In this document: one piece after another, positions 7,773 to 16,709 of the stretch
How the letters are laid out: every line of letters begins with the position of its first letter
Numbering within the stretch: position 1 is the first letter of the stretch
Assembly: GCF_900090305.1 (NCBI RefSeq)
Contig: NZ_LT607751.1
Coordinates: forward strand, 4,216,001 to 4,280,000
DNA: 64,000 bases
Direction of reading: 5' to 3'
DNA from: Micromonospora siamensis
Lineage (GTDB): Bacteria > Actinomycetota > Actinomycetes > Mycobacteriales > Micromonosporaceae
The notes under the pieces: generated by a model
The model's input: the letters and a program-made list of their open reading frames with translations, nothing else
The model's database searches: none
Told to the model about the DNA's origin: nothing
Made by a program: the position numbers and the translations under genes

Positions 7773-8405
7773 TCAGCGCCGCCCGCCGGCACCCCGCTCG
7801 CGGCGGGCGACCCACCGGGCCCTGCCGACCCGGAGCAGCACCACCACGACCACCAGCGCCAGCAACGCCTCGCCGCCGAGGCCGAGCCGCCCCTCCACCA
7901 GCCGGTAAGACGCCCCCGCCAGGTAGCCGAGCACGCTCACCGCCACCGCCCAGAGCGCGCCGCCGGCGAGGTTGGCCAGGGTGAACGCCCGCCGGGGGAT
8001 GCCACTGAGCCCGGCCAGGCCCGGGACCAGCGCCCGCAGCGCCGCCGCCCACCGCCCCACCACCACCGCCAGCGCGCCCCGGCGCCGGACCAGGTCGAGT
8101 GCGCGGGCCAGCTCGTCGGAGCGGACGAACCGGCGTGGGGTCCGGTCCAGCAGGCGGCGACCGTAGCGGCGGCCCACCAGATAGCCGACCTGGTCGCCAA
8201 GGACCGCCCCGGCCAGCGCGGCGAGCACCACCGCCACCAGCGGCAGCCGCCCCTCGTGGGCGTACACCCCGCCGAGCAGCACGGCGATCTCGCCGGGCAC
8301 CAGCAGCCCGAGGAAGGTCGACGCCTCCAGCGCCGGCAGCAGGAAGACCAGCAGGAGGACCAGCGCGGGCGGCAGCCCGAGCAGCAACTCCCACACGCGG
8401 TCCAT
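7773..8405 (-). CDS. DedA-family membrane protein
   Basis: Polytopic membrane protein of the DedA/SNARE-associated family, 210 residues; members are linked to lipid (undecaprenyl-phosphate or phospholipid) flipping. The family segment reads STFLGLLVPGEIAVLLGGVYA, then GDQVGYLVGRRYGRRLLDR (the GxxxGYxxGrxxG loop) and VVVGRWAAALRALVPGLAGLSGIPRRAFTLANLAGGALWAVAV (the FxRxxPxxxxxxG segment). A C-terminal helix of Val/Leu ends in a basic tail. The ATG at 8405 starts MDRVWELLLGLP; its Shine-Dalgarno is weak. The same frame stays open to 11129 but that stretch lies opposite the sensor gene and is a shadow. Confidence 0.87.
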   Translation of the reverse strand: MDRVWELLLGLPPALVLLLVFLLPALEASTFLGLLVPGEIAVLLGGVYAHEGRLPLVAVVLAALAGAVLGDQVGYLVGRRYGRRLLDRTPRRFVRSDELARALDLVRRRGALAVVVGRWAAALRALVPGLAGLSGIPRRAFTLANLAGGALWAVAVSVLGYLAGASYRLVEGRLGLGGEALLALVVVVVLLRVGRARWVARRERGAGGRR

Positions 8406-8585
8406 CCGTCGATTCTGCGCCCCACCGCCCGCCCGCGACGCGCCGTCGGGCCCGTCCCGACGCCGGGCGCGTGAGGTCACACCCGGGTGGGCGTTCGAAC
8501 TGGTCGGGCAGTGGGGACAATGGGTGCCGCGGGTGCCGGCACGGAGGCGTACCCCCGGGTGACGAGGACGGAAGGGTGGCCGCCA

Positions 8586-11500
8586 GTGACCGGTGGGACG
8601 GGCGACGACGCGACGGGGCGGGCCGCCCTCGCACGGCTCTTCCCCGGCGACGACCCGACCAGCGCGGCGCACCGGGCGGTCGACTGGTCCGCCACGCCGT
8701 TGGGGCCGGTCGACACCTGGCCGGCCGAGCTGCGGGCGGCGATCCGCACGGTGCTTCCGTCGACCATCCCCATGCTGGTCTGGTGGGGTCCGCAGCTGGT
8801 GCAGCTCTTCAACCACGCCTACACCCCGATACTCGGCGACAAGTACCCGGCCGGCATCGGGCAGCCCGCCGCGGAGTGCTGGCCGGACGTGTGGGACGCG
8901 ATGGGCCCGCTGGCCGACGGGGTGCTGGCCGGGGCGGGGTCGGCGCACGGCGAGAGCACCATGCTCTACATGTACCGGCGCGGGTACTGGGAGGAGACGT
9001 ACTGGACGTTCTCCTACAGCCCGATCGACGACGACTCGGGGGCGGTGGCCGGGATCTTCGTGGCCACCTCCGACGTGACCGGCCGGGTGGTCGGTGACCG
9101 GCGGCTGGCGTTGCTCCGCGAGCTGGGTGACCTCTCCATCGCCGAGGCCGACACGGCCGGCGACGCCGCCCGGGCCGCGGCCCGGGTGCTGGCCGGCGAC
9201 GGCGCGGACCTGCTGTTCGGCCAGATCTACCTGTACGACCACCTGTTCGCCGCCACCGGCGAGGAGGAGCAGAGCGGGTCGCCCGGCGAGCTGACCCTGG
9301 TCGCCTCGTTCGGCGACGCCGTGCCCGACGGGCTGGCCGAGGCGCACCGGCGGCCCGAGGTGCTCGAGGCGCTGCGCACCGGCCTGCCGACCCGGATCAC
9401 CGGCCTGGGTGAGCTGCTGCCGGAGAACCGACGGCCCGAGCAGCTGACCGGCCCGCCGACGGTGGTCGACGCGGTGGTGCTGCCGCTGCTGGCCACCGGG
9501 CGCAGCCGCACGGTGGGGGTGCTGGTGCTGGGGGTGAGCCCCTACCTGCCGCTGGACGAGCCGTACCGGCACTTCGTCGCGCTGGTCGGCAGCCGGGTCT
9601 CCACGGCGCTGACCGACGTGCTGGCGTACGAGGCGCAGCGGCGGCGGGCGGTGGCCCTGGCCGAGCTGGACCGGGCCAAGACCGAGTTCTTCACCGACGT
9701 CAGCCACGAGCTGCGCACCCCGCTGACCCTGATCAGCGGCCCGGTGCAGGAGAGCCTGGCCGACGAGCGGGACCCGCTGCCGGCGGTGCAGCGGGAGCGG
9801 CTGGAGCTGGTCCGCCGCAACGTGGGACGGCTGCGCCGGCTGGTCAACGACATGCTGGACTTCGCCCGGATCGAGGGCGGCCGGCTGGACCCGGAGCGCA
9901 CCCCGACCGACCTGGCGGCGCTCACCACCGGCGTCGCCGAGTCGTTCGACCACGCCGTACGCCAGGCCGGGCTGACCTACCGGGTGGACGTCGCCCCGCT
10001 GCCCCGCACCGGCCACGTCGACCGGGACATGTGGGAGAAGGTGCTCACCAACCTGCTCTCCAACGCCTTGAAATACACGCTGCACGGCGGGATCGAGGTG
10101 CGGCTGCGCGGTGACGCCGAGCAGGTCACCTTGACGGTCAGCGACACCGGGATCGGCATTCCCGCCGACCAGCAGCCCCTGCTGTTCCACCGCTTCCACC
10201 GGGTACTCGGGGCGGTCGGCCGCTCCGGCGAGGGCACCGGCATCGGGTTGGCCCTGGTCCAGCAGCTGGTCCGGCTGCACGGCGGGACGGTGGCGGTGCG
10301 CTCGGTGGAGGGCGAGGGGTCCACGTTCACCGTCCGGCTGCCGTACGGCGAACCGAGCGGCGAGCCGGCGCTGGTGGCGGACGTGCCGCGGCGGCCGGAC
10401 CTGGCGGCGTACCCGGAGCTGGCTGCCGGCACCCCGACGCCGGGTGGCGGGTTCGGCGCGGCCCCGGTCGCTCATCCCCGGGACACGCCCACGGTGCTGG
10501 TGGTGGAGGACAACGCGGACCTGCGGTCGTTCCTGACCGGCCTGCTGGCTCCGCACTACCGGGTGCGGACGGCGGTCGACGGGCGCGACGGCCTGGCCTC
10601 GGTGCTCGCCGACCCGCCGGACCTCGTGCTGACCGACATGATGATGCCCCGGCTGGACGGGACGGGGCTGCTGCGGGAGCTGCGCGGGGACCGGCGCACC
10701 GCGGGCCTGCCGGTGCTCGTGCTCTCGGCGCGGGCGGGTGAGGAGGCGGCGGTCGAGGGGTTGCGCGCCGGCGCGGACGACTACCTGGCCAAGCCCTTCT
10801 CCTCGGAGGAGCTGCTGGCCCGGGTGCGGGCGCACCTGGAGCTGTCCCGGCTGCGCAGCCACGAGGCGACCTGGCGGGCGGCGCTGATCGACTCGTTGCA
10901 GGACGCGTTCGCGGTGGTGGAGCGGGACGGCACCCTGGTGGAGGCGAACGACGCGTTCTTCCGGCTGATCGGGTCGGAGCGGATCGAGCTGCCGGCGCCG
11001 ACCCTGCGGTGGTGGCCGGACGCCGAGTCGGAGCCGGCGGAGCACCACCGGATCGTGGCCGCCTTCGCCGACGCGCTGCGGGTGGGCAGCGGCCGAGTGA
11101 CGCTGCCGATGCGGCACACCGACGGGCACCGGATCTGGGTGGAGGCGGTCTACAACTCGGTCCGCGAGCCGCGCACCGACCGCCGGCTCTACGTGGCCAC
11201 CCTGCGGGACGTCACCACCGAGGTCGGTGCGGCGGCCCGCAGCGAGGCGCTGGCCACGCTGGCCTCCCGGCTCGCCGGGGCGTCGGACATCGCCGAGGTG
11301 CTGGACGCGGGGCTCGGTGAGCTGTGCGAGGTGGTCCGCGGCGCGCGCGGGGTGGCGCTCGCGCTGGACGGCGCCGGGGCGCCGGTGGTGGTGGAGGCCG
11401 GGATCAACCTCTCAGCCCGGGTCCGTGACGTGCTCGCCGGGCTGCGGCCGGACGGCGAGCCGCACCTCGAGCGGGACGCCGGGGGCCGGTTGACCGGCGT

Positions 11501-12737
11501 GGGCGCGCGGATCGAGCCGGGCGCCGAGGGCGGGGTGTGGCTGGAGGTGGACCCGCCGCGCCCGGTGACCGCGGTGGACCTGCCGCTGCTGCGGCAGCTC
11601 TGTGCCGCGCTGGCGCAGGCGCTGGTGCGGGCCCGGGCGTACGAGACGCAGCGGGCGGTGGCGCTGGCCATGCAGCGGGCGATGCTGGGGCCGGTGCAGC
11701 TGCCGACCGGGTTCGCGGTCCGCTACGAGCCGGCGGTGCGCCCGCTGGAGGTGGGCGGGGACTGGTACGACGTGGTGCCGCTGCCGGGTGACCTGGTCGG
11801 TGTGGTGGTCGGCGACTGCGTCGGCCGGGGCCTGCCCGCGGCGACGGTGATGGGTCAGCTGCGCAACGCCTGCCGGGCCCTGTTGTTGCAGGCCAAGAGC
11901 CCGGCGGAAGTGCTCGGGGCGCTGGACGACTTCGCCCGGATGGTGCCGGGCGGCGGCAACACCACGGTGTTCTGCGCGATCGTCGACCGGTCGGTGGGGG
12001 TGCTGCGCTACTCGTGCGCCGGACATCCGCCGGGCGTGTTGATGCATCCGGACGGCAGCCACGAGCTGCTGGACCGGGCGGGCTCGGTGCCGCTGGCCAG
12101 CGTGGCGGTGAGCGGCCGGCCGGAGGCCGGCGCGCAGCTGCGGGCCGGGTCGACGCTGCTGCTCTACACCGACGGGCTGGTGGAGCGGCGGCGGGAGCTG
12201 ATCGACGCGGGCATCTCCCGGGCGGTGGACACCCTGACCGTCGGGCGCGGCCTGCCGGAGGGGCAGCTGGTCGACCGGCTCTGCCGGGACCTGCTGCCGG
12301 AGGTACGCGACGACGACGTGGCGGTGCTGGTCTACCGGCACCGGGAGCCGGTGGCGTTCCTTGCCACGCTGGCCGCCGAGCCGGCGCAGCTGCACCCCAC
12401 CCGGGAGGCGCTGCGCGACTGGCTGGCCGAGCTGGGGGTGGGTGAGTCGGACGCGGAGGCGGTGCTGATCGCGGTGGGTGAGGCGTGCGCCAACGCGATC
12501 GAGCACGGCTACCGGTTCGCCCCGGGCGGCACCACGACGGTGCGGGGGCGGCTGCGCGCCGACCGGCTGGAGATCGAGGTGACCGACACCGGCGGGTGGC
12601 GGGAGACGGCGGCGAGCGGGTTCGACCGGGGCCGCGGGCGGCTGATCATGGCCCGGCTGATGGACGAGGCCCGGGTCGAGGGCTCGGCGACGGGCACCAC
12701 GGTCCGGCTGGTGAAGCGGGTCTCCGGCGGTTCCTGA
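8586..12737 (+). CDS. hybrid histidine kinase / response regulator / SpoIIE phosphatase / anti-sigma kinase
   Basis: Single 1383-residue signalling protein. Visible order: PAS-like sensor (about 25-165, with WSATPLGPVDTWP); GAF-like region (about 175-350); HisKA with the phospho-acceptor in VSHELRTPLTLISGP (H about 373); HATPase with NLLSNALKYT, DTGIGIP and GTGIGLALV (about 475-590); receiver domain with VVEDNADLRSFL, phospho-acceptor D about 684 in LTDMMMPRLDG and KPF (about 740); a second PAS (about 765-875); a second GAF; a PP2C/SpoIIE phosphatase (GGDWYDVVPLP about 1057, VVGDCVGRG, YTDGLVERR); and a C-terminal GHKL anti-sigma kinase domain (AVGEACANAIEHGYRF about 1300). It should link a two-component relay to partner switching of an anti-sigma antagonist. 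The GTG at 8586 follows GGAAGGGTGG and is preferred to 8487. No transmembrane helix is seen. Confidence 0.88.
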   Translation: MTGGTGDDATGRAALARLFPGDDPTSAAHRAVDWSATPLGPVDTWPAELRAAIRTVLPSTIPMLVWWGPQLVQLFNHAYTPILGDKYPAGIGQPAAECWPDVWDAMGPLADGVLAGAGSAHGESTMLYMYRRGYWEETYWTFSYSPIDDDSGAVAGIFVATSDVTGRVVGDRRLALLRELGDLSIAEADTAGDAARAAARVLAGDGADLLFGQIYLYDHLFAATGEEEQSGSPGELTLVASFGDAVPDGLAEAHRRPEVLEALRTGLPTRITGLGELLPENRRPEQLTGPPTVVDAVVLPLLATGRSRTVGVLVLGVSPYLPLDEPYRHFVALVGSRVSTALTDVLAYEAQRRRAVALAELDRAKTEFFTDVSHELRTPLTLISGPVQESLADERDPLPAVQRERLELVRRNVGRLRRLVNDMLDFARIEGGRLDPERTPTDLAALTTGVAESFDHAVRQAGLTYRVDVAPLPRTGHVDRDMWEKVLTNLLSNALKYTLHGGIEVRLRGDAEQVTLTVSDTGIGIPADQQPLLFHRFHRVLGAVGRSGEGTGIGLALVQQLVRLHGGTVAVRSVEGEGSTFTVRLPYGEPSGEPALVADVPRRPDLAAYPELAAGTPTPGGGFGAAPVAHPRDTPTVLVVEDNADLRSFLTGLLAPHYRVRTAVDGRDGLASVLADPPDLVLTDMMMPRLDGTGLLRELRGDRRTAGLPVLVLSARAGEEAAVEGLRAGADDYLAKPFSSEELLARVRAHLELSRLRSHEATWRAALIDSLQDAFAVVERDGTLVEANDAFFRLIGSERIELPAPTLRWWPDAESEPAEHHRIVAAFADALRVGSGRVTLPMRHTDGHRIWVEAVYNSVREPRTDRRLYVATLRDVTTEVGAAARSEALATLASRLAGASDIAEVLDAGLGELCEVVRGARGVALALDGAGAPVVVEAGINLSARVRDVLAGLRPDGEPHLERDAGGRLTGVGARIEPGAEGGVWLEVDPPRPVTAVDLPLLRQLCAALAQALVRARAYETQRAVALAMQRAMLGPVQLPTGFAVRYEPAVRPLEVGGDWYDVVPLPGDLVGVVVGDCVGRGLPAATVMGQLRNACRALLLQAKSPAEVLGALDDFARMVPGGGNTTVFCAIVDRSVGVLRYSCAGHPPGVLMHPDGSHELLDRAGSVPLASVAVSGRPEAGAQLRAGSTLLLYTDGLVERRRELIDAGISRAVDTLTVGRGLPEGQLVDRLCRDLLPEVRDDDVAVLVYRHREPVAFLATLAAEPAQLHPTREALRDWLAELGVGESDAEAVLIAVGEACANAIEHGYRFAPGGTTTVRGRLRADRLEIEVTDTGGWRETAASGFDRGRGRLIMARLMDEARVEGSATGTTVRLVKRVSGGS

Positions 12738-12793
12738 GCCGGGGTGGTGTCGTGCCGGTGACGGCGGGGTCCCGGTCGGTAGTGAAGATCCGC

Positions 12794-12799
12794 TATAAG
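12794..12799 (+). promoter_or_regulatory. possible -10 box, leaderless start
   Basis: TATAAG ends seven bases before the ATG at 12806, so transcription would begin at or near the A of the start codon. The gene has no Shine-Dalgarno sequence in that space, which agrees with a leaderless message. No convincing -35 box is seen. Confidence 0.35.
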
Positions 12800-12805
12800 T
12801 GATCC

Positions 12806-13525
12806 ATGACGTTCCCCGCGTACCTCGCGACCATGCCGATGCACGCGATCACCGAGATCCACGGGGAGCCGGGGTTGCTGGAACGGTTCCGGATGGAGAT
12901 CGACGCGTTCGGGCCGGCCGCCCGGGAGCGGCTCACCGAGGCCCTCGACCTCGCCGCCGAGCTGCACCGCGACGACCGGCGGGTGCGCGAGCCGTACCTG
13001 AACCACCTGCTGCGGGTGGCGATCCGGATGATGCACCACTACCAGGTGCGCGACGTGGACGTGATCGTCGCCGGGCTGCTGCACGACGCGGTGGAGGACC
13101 ACCCGGCCGAGCTGGCCGGCCCGGGCGCCGACGGCGACCTGCCCGGGGCCGCGCTGGCCACGCTCGCGGCCCGGTTCGGCCCGCGGGTGGCGGGCCTGGT
13201 CGCCGCGGTCACCAATCCCGCGTACGACCCGGACCGGGACCGGCACGAGCAGTACCGGGAGCACGTGGCGGCCAGTCTGGACGCCGACCCCTGGGCGCGG
13301 GTCATCAAGGTCTCCGACTTCACCGACAACGGGGTCGGGGTGATCCACACCCTGGGCCCGAAGGTGACCCGGTTGGCGGCGAAGTACCGGCCGCTGGTGC
13401 CGGTCTTCCGGGAGCTGATCGGGCGGCCGGACACCCCGCTGTCGGCGCCGGTGAAGCGGCACATCTTCGGTCAGTTGGACCTGGCCGAGGAGCGGTTCGC
13501 CGCGATCCTCGACCAGCCCGGCTGA
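12806..13525 (+). CDS. HD-domain phosphohydrolase (RelA/SpoT-type ppGpp hydrolase-like)
   Basis: Cytoplasmic 239-residue protein with an HD metal-binding domain in the arrangement of the (p)ppGpp hydrolase domain and stand-alone MESH1-like enzymes. Seen are PYLNHLLRVA (first His at about 67), VAGLLHDAVEDHP (HD at 93-94, with the xxED that follows in RelA/SpoT hydrolases) and VIKVSDFTDN (distal Asp at about 171). No synthetase or TGS domain follows, so hydrolysis only would be expected. Substrate is inferred from motifs. Transcription probably starts at the ATG itself. The gene follows the large sensor by 68 bases and converges on the M36 peptidase gene. Confidence 0.75.
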   Translation: MTFPAYLATMPMHAITEIHGEPGLLERFRMEIDAFGPAARERLTEALDLAAELHRDDRRVREPYLNHLLRVAIRMMHHYQVRDVDVIVAGLLHDAVEDHPAELAGPGADGDLPGAALATLAARFGPRVAGLVAAVTNPAYDPDRDRHEQYREHVAASLDADPWARVIKVSDFTDNGVGVIHTLGPKVTRLAAKYRPLVPVFRELIGRPDTPLSAPVKRHIFGQLDLAEERFAAILDQPG

Positions 13526-13550
13526 GCGGAGGCCCCCACCGCCCGGTGCG

Positions 13551-13577
13551 GGTGGGCGGGCCGTCGGCCCACCCACC
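13551..13577. terminator. bidirectional hairpin between convergent genes
   Basis: Arms 13551-13562 and 13566-13577 pair over 12 bases with one mismatch and a three-base loop. It lies between the stops of the HD gene (13525) and the M36 peptidase gene (13587), where a shared terminator is expected. There is no T-run, as is common in actinomycetes. Confidence 0.6.
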
Positions 13578-13586
13578 CGCCGGGTG

Positions 13587-16529
13587 TCACTGGGCGAACG
13601 CCTGGAACTCGGCGATCCGTACGTTGTTCGCCTGCTGGCTGGCCGTGGCGCAGTCGGTCGACGCCCGCGGGTCGGCGTCCTGCTCACCGGCGTAGTCGGG
13701 CGCGCCGGTGCACTGGTTGGTCAGCACCTCGACCCGCAGGTGCGTCGCCTTGGTACGCGGGATGTCGAACGACCGGATGATCAGCTCCGGCGCCCGGGGC
13801 CGCGGCTTCACCGACGGGAAGGCGTCCGCCGGGCTGGTCCAGACCGGCCGGAAGTCCGCGGCGTCGGCGCAGGTGACGTCCCCCTTCGCCTCGCACCCCC
13901 AGACCCGGAACTGGCGCAGCGCCGAGAACCGGCTCTGGGTGCCGGTGTCGGCGTCCCCGGCGACCGGCGGCCGCAGCATCGCCGAAACCTGCACCCGACG
14001 TACCTGCTGCGTGCCGCCGGCCAGATCGACGGTGACCTGCCGGCCGGCGACCGGCCCGCCCAGCGACGCCCAGTTGGTCGCCTCGTCGTCGTCGGTCAGC
14101 TTCGCCAGGTTGATCCCGTCGCCCGTGGCGACGGCACCGTTCGAGGTCGAGGCGAGGTTGGCCCACATCCGCACCGGCAGGTCGCGGACCTGGCCGGCCC
14201 GGACGGTGACCGGGCCGACCCGGACGTGCCCGTGGCCGGGGGCCCGGACCACGAACTCGTACGTGCCGGGGACCAGGCGCACCTGGTCGGGCAGCGCGGT
14301 CGCCGGGTCGGTGTCGGCCACCGGCACGGCCCGGGCCTGGTAGCGACCGACGAACAGCTGCGCGCCGGGGACCGGCGCGTCGTCGTCGACCGGCTTGAGG
14401 GTCAGCGTCGCCTCGTCGGCGTACGGGGAGGCGAAGCTGGGGGTCGGGTTCGGGTCGGCGTTGCCGGTGCTGGCTGCCGCCTCACCCAGTCCGCGCTTGG
14501 CGAAGGCGTTCCAGAGCAGGTCCTGGTCGGCCCCGCCGAAGCGGATCCGGTCGGCGGCGAGCATCGCGTCCCGCGCGTCGACCATGCTGACCTGGCTGAC
14601 TCCCATCAGCAGGAAGGAGTCGAAGACCAGCTGGATCCAGCGCCGGTTGCCGGCACAGGCGTCGACCGGGGTCTGCCCGTTGGCGCAGGACTTCTGCAGC
14701 GCGGCGTCGCCGGCGCCGTACCGGGCCATCATGGCGGCGCGGATGTCGGTGTTGGTGGCGCTCCACACCTCGCCGGAGGCGTGCACCTGGAGGCCGACGA
14801 AGTCGTAGTCGACGCTGCTGTAGTTGAGCGGGCTGTCGCTCATGTTGTAGTTGCGGATGCCGGCCTTCGGGTCGCCGGTGGTGTACTCGCCGATGGTGAA
14901 GCCGCGCTCGCCGGCCGGGGCGTACCCGTGCTCGTAGAGGTACTCCATGGCCAGCTGGTCCGACCAGCTCTCGCTCATCCCCTGCGGGGAGCTGACCCCG
15001 GCGTTCGGGCCGGCGATCATGCGGTTGGTGACGGCGTGGCCGTACTCGTGGGCGATCACCGACATGTCGAAGTCACCGTCGACGCAGGGCGCGTAGAAGG
15101 AACCGGCGATCGGCTGCCACAGGTACATGTTGGTGATCGGCGCGACGCCGTCCGGCGGGGTGATCTGGTTGGCGTTGTCCCGGGCGGCGAAGGTGGGCGG
15201 GCCGCCGCTGACCCCGCCGGCCTGCGCGTTGCCCTGCTCCCGGTCGGCGCCGAGGCCGGGCCGGCCGAAGTTGTCCTGCTGGAGGTTCCAGGCGGCCTCG
15301 GTGAAGCCGAGGTGGTACGTCCAGTCGTGCATCCGGTTGTGCATGGCGAACAGGTTGGCCCGGGCCGCGTCGATGTCGTTGGCCTGCGGCGAGGTGAAGG
15401 TGTCCGGGTGGCACTTCTGCTCGTACCACTGGTTGGTCCACGGGTAGGTGTAGTTCCGGTCGGCGCGCGGGGTGGCCGTCTCGGTGCCCACGCTGAACGG
15501 GTCGTTGCTGAACCAGTTCTGCACCGCGACGGCGTTGTTGCCGCTGGTGGTGTGGGTGGACTGCCCGGTGGCCGGGTCGACGTCCCAGGCCAGCGGGGAG
15601 GCGGCGGTACCGACCACCTCGGCGCAGCCGGCGCCGGCCTGGAAGCACCAGCGGGCCCGGGTGTCGGCCGAGGAGTGGTCGGTGCGCGGCGAGTTGGGGA
15701 AGGCGTCCCACTGGGGATTGTCCGCCTCGTGGTCGACCAGGTCCTGGCGGACCAGGACGGAGCCGTCGCGGGCGTCCACGTAGGTGGAGTAGGCGGCCGG
15801 TTCCGCACCGGTCAGGTCCGCGCCGAGCACCACCTCGTACGCGGCGCGGGCCCCCCGGTCCACGGTGGGCACGGCGACCAGCGCGGTACGCAGCACCGTC
15901 GCGCCGGTCAGGCCGGAGTCGGCGATCGCCCGCTGCCGGGCCTGCCCGGCGGTGAGGGTGGCCGGCTGGGGAGCCGCGGCGTCCCGGGCGAGGGAGGAGC
16001 TGACGTGCCAGACCGCGCCGTCGCGGACGCCGACGGCGATGATGCCGTCCACCGCGGCGGGCAGGTCACCGAAGCGCTGGCGCAGCACCACGGTGGCGCC
16101 CTGCCCCATCGGCGCCACGGTCAGCGTCTCCAGCGCATCCGCACCGGCCTCGGTCAGCCCGAGCAGGTCACGGTTGGCCGCCACGTACGCCCGGGCGGTC
16201 TCCTCGGGGGCGGTCGGCAGCCCGGTGGCCAGCGGCCGGCCGGTCGAGGCCAGCGTGGCCGGGGTGCCGAAGTCGGTCCAGCGGGCCCGCGCGCCGGCCT
16301 GCGCGGCGCGGTCGCGTTGCCCGCTGGTGGGGTCGACCCGGCCGGGGCGGTTGTCCCGGCTGCCGGTGCCGGTCCGGTCGCCGGGCAAGTGGCCGGGCCC
16401 GGCCTGGGTCGCGGTCGGGTTGTCCTGGTCGGGTGGAGCCGCCTGGCCGGTGCTGCCGGCGGTCAGGACCAGCCCGGCCGCCAGCAGCAGCGCGGTGGTC
16501 CCCGCGAACGCACGGGATGGGGTGCGCAC
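13587..16529 (-). CDS. secreted M36 (fungalysin-type) metallopeptidase
   Basis: Extracellular zinc endopeptidase, 980 residues. A signal peptide is visible (VRTPSRAFAGTTALLLAAGLVLTAGSTGQAA). A long propeptide region follows, including an FTP-type stretch (YVAANRDLLGLTEAGADAL). The catalytic domain contains VIAHEYGHAVTNR (HEYGH about 494-498) and then GMSESWSDQLAMEYLYE, which supplies the third zinc ligand as in fungalysins. After about residue 690 there is a beta-rich PEGA-like stretch (VRLVPGTYEFVVRAPGHGHV), then a discoidin/F5-8-like region (LASTSNGAVATGDGINLAKLTDDDEATNWAS) likely to bind surfaces or glycans. The GTG at 16529 follows AGGAGGGACC. It faces the HD gene at its 3' end and is divergent from the helicase gene. 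Confidence 0.9.
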   Translation of the reverse strand: MRTPSRAFAGTTALLLAAGLVLTAGSTGQAAPPDQDNPTATQAGPGHLPGDRTGTGSRDNRPGRVDPTSGQRDRAAQAGARARWTDFGTPATLASTGRPLATGLPTAPEETARAYVAANRDLLGLTEAGADALETLTVAPMGQGATVVLRQRFGDLPAAVDGIIAVGVRDGAVWHVSSSLARDAAAPQPATLTAGQARQRAIADSGLTGATVLRTALVAVPTVDRGARAAYEVVLGADLTGAEPAAYSTYVDARDGSVLVRQDLVDHEADNPQWDAFPNSPRTDHSSADTRARWCFQAGAGCAEVVGTAASPLAWDVDPATGQSTHTTSGNNAVAVQNWFSNDPFSVGTETATPRADRNYTYPWTNQWYEQKCHPDTFTSPQANDIDAARANLFAMHNRMHDWTYHLGFTEAAWNLQQDNFGRPGLGADREQGNAQAGGVSGGPPTFAARDNANQITPPDGVAPITNMYLWQPIAGSFYAPCVDGDFDMSVIAHEYGHAVTNRMIAGPNAGVSSPQGMSESWSDQLAMEYLYEHGYAPAGERGFTIGEYTTGDPKAGIRNYNMSDSPLNYSSVDYDFVGLQVHASGEVWSATNTDIRAAMMARYGAGDAALQKSCANGQTPVDACAGNRRWIQLVFDSFLLMGVSQVSMVDARDAMLAADRIRFGGADQDLLWNAFAKRGLGEAAASTGNADPNPTPSFASPYADEATLTLKPVDDDAPVPGAQLFVGRYQARAVPVADTDPATALPDQVRLVPGTYEFVVRAPGHGHVRVGPVTVRAGQVRDLPVRMWANLASTSNGAVATGDGINLAKLTDDDEATNWASLGGPVAGRQVTVDLAGGTQQVRRVQVSAMLRPPVAGDADTGTQSRFSALRQFRVWGCEAKGDVTCADAADFRPVWTSPADAFPSVKPRPRAPELIIRSFDIPRTKATHLRVEVLTNQCTGAPDYAGEQDADPRASTDCATASQQANNVRIAEFQAFAQ

Positions 16530-16709
16530 GGTCCCTCCTGTCGTCGAACGGCGATGTCCGTCCCCGCCATCCGACCAGCCGTTCCGCCCGTCACGGCATG
16601 GGCCGAACATCCACTAATTTCCCCGCGTCAATGAAATGGCTCCACATCGGAGACCGCGCCCGGCACCGTGCGCCGCCGCGACCGCCGCCGGTGCGGCAGA
16701 ATCGGCCGC

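Noticed and set aside
7773..11129. Minus-strand open frame of 1118 codons opposite the sensor gene
   Set aside because: Only its first 211 codons (DedA) have a membrane-protein pattern. The rest is a Gln/His/Arg/Gly-rich shadow of the sensor gene, typical of antisense frames in GC-rich DNA.
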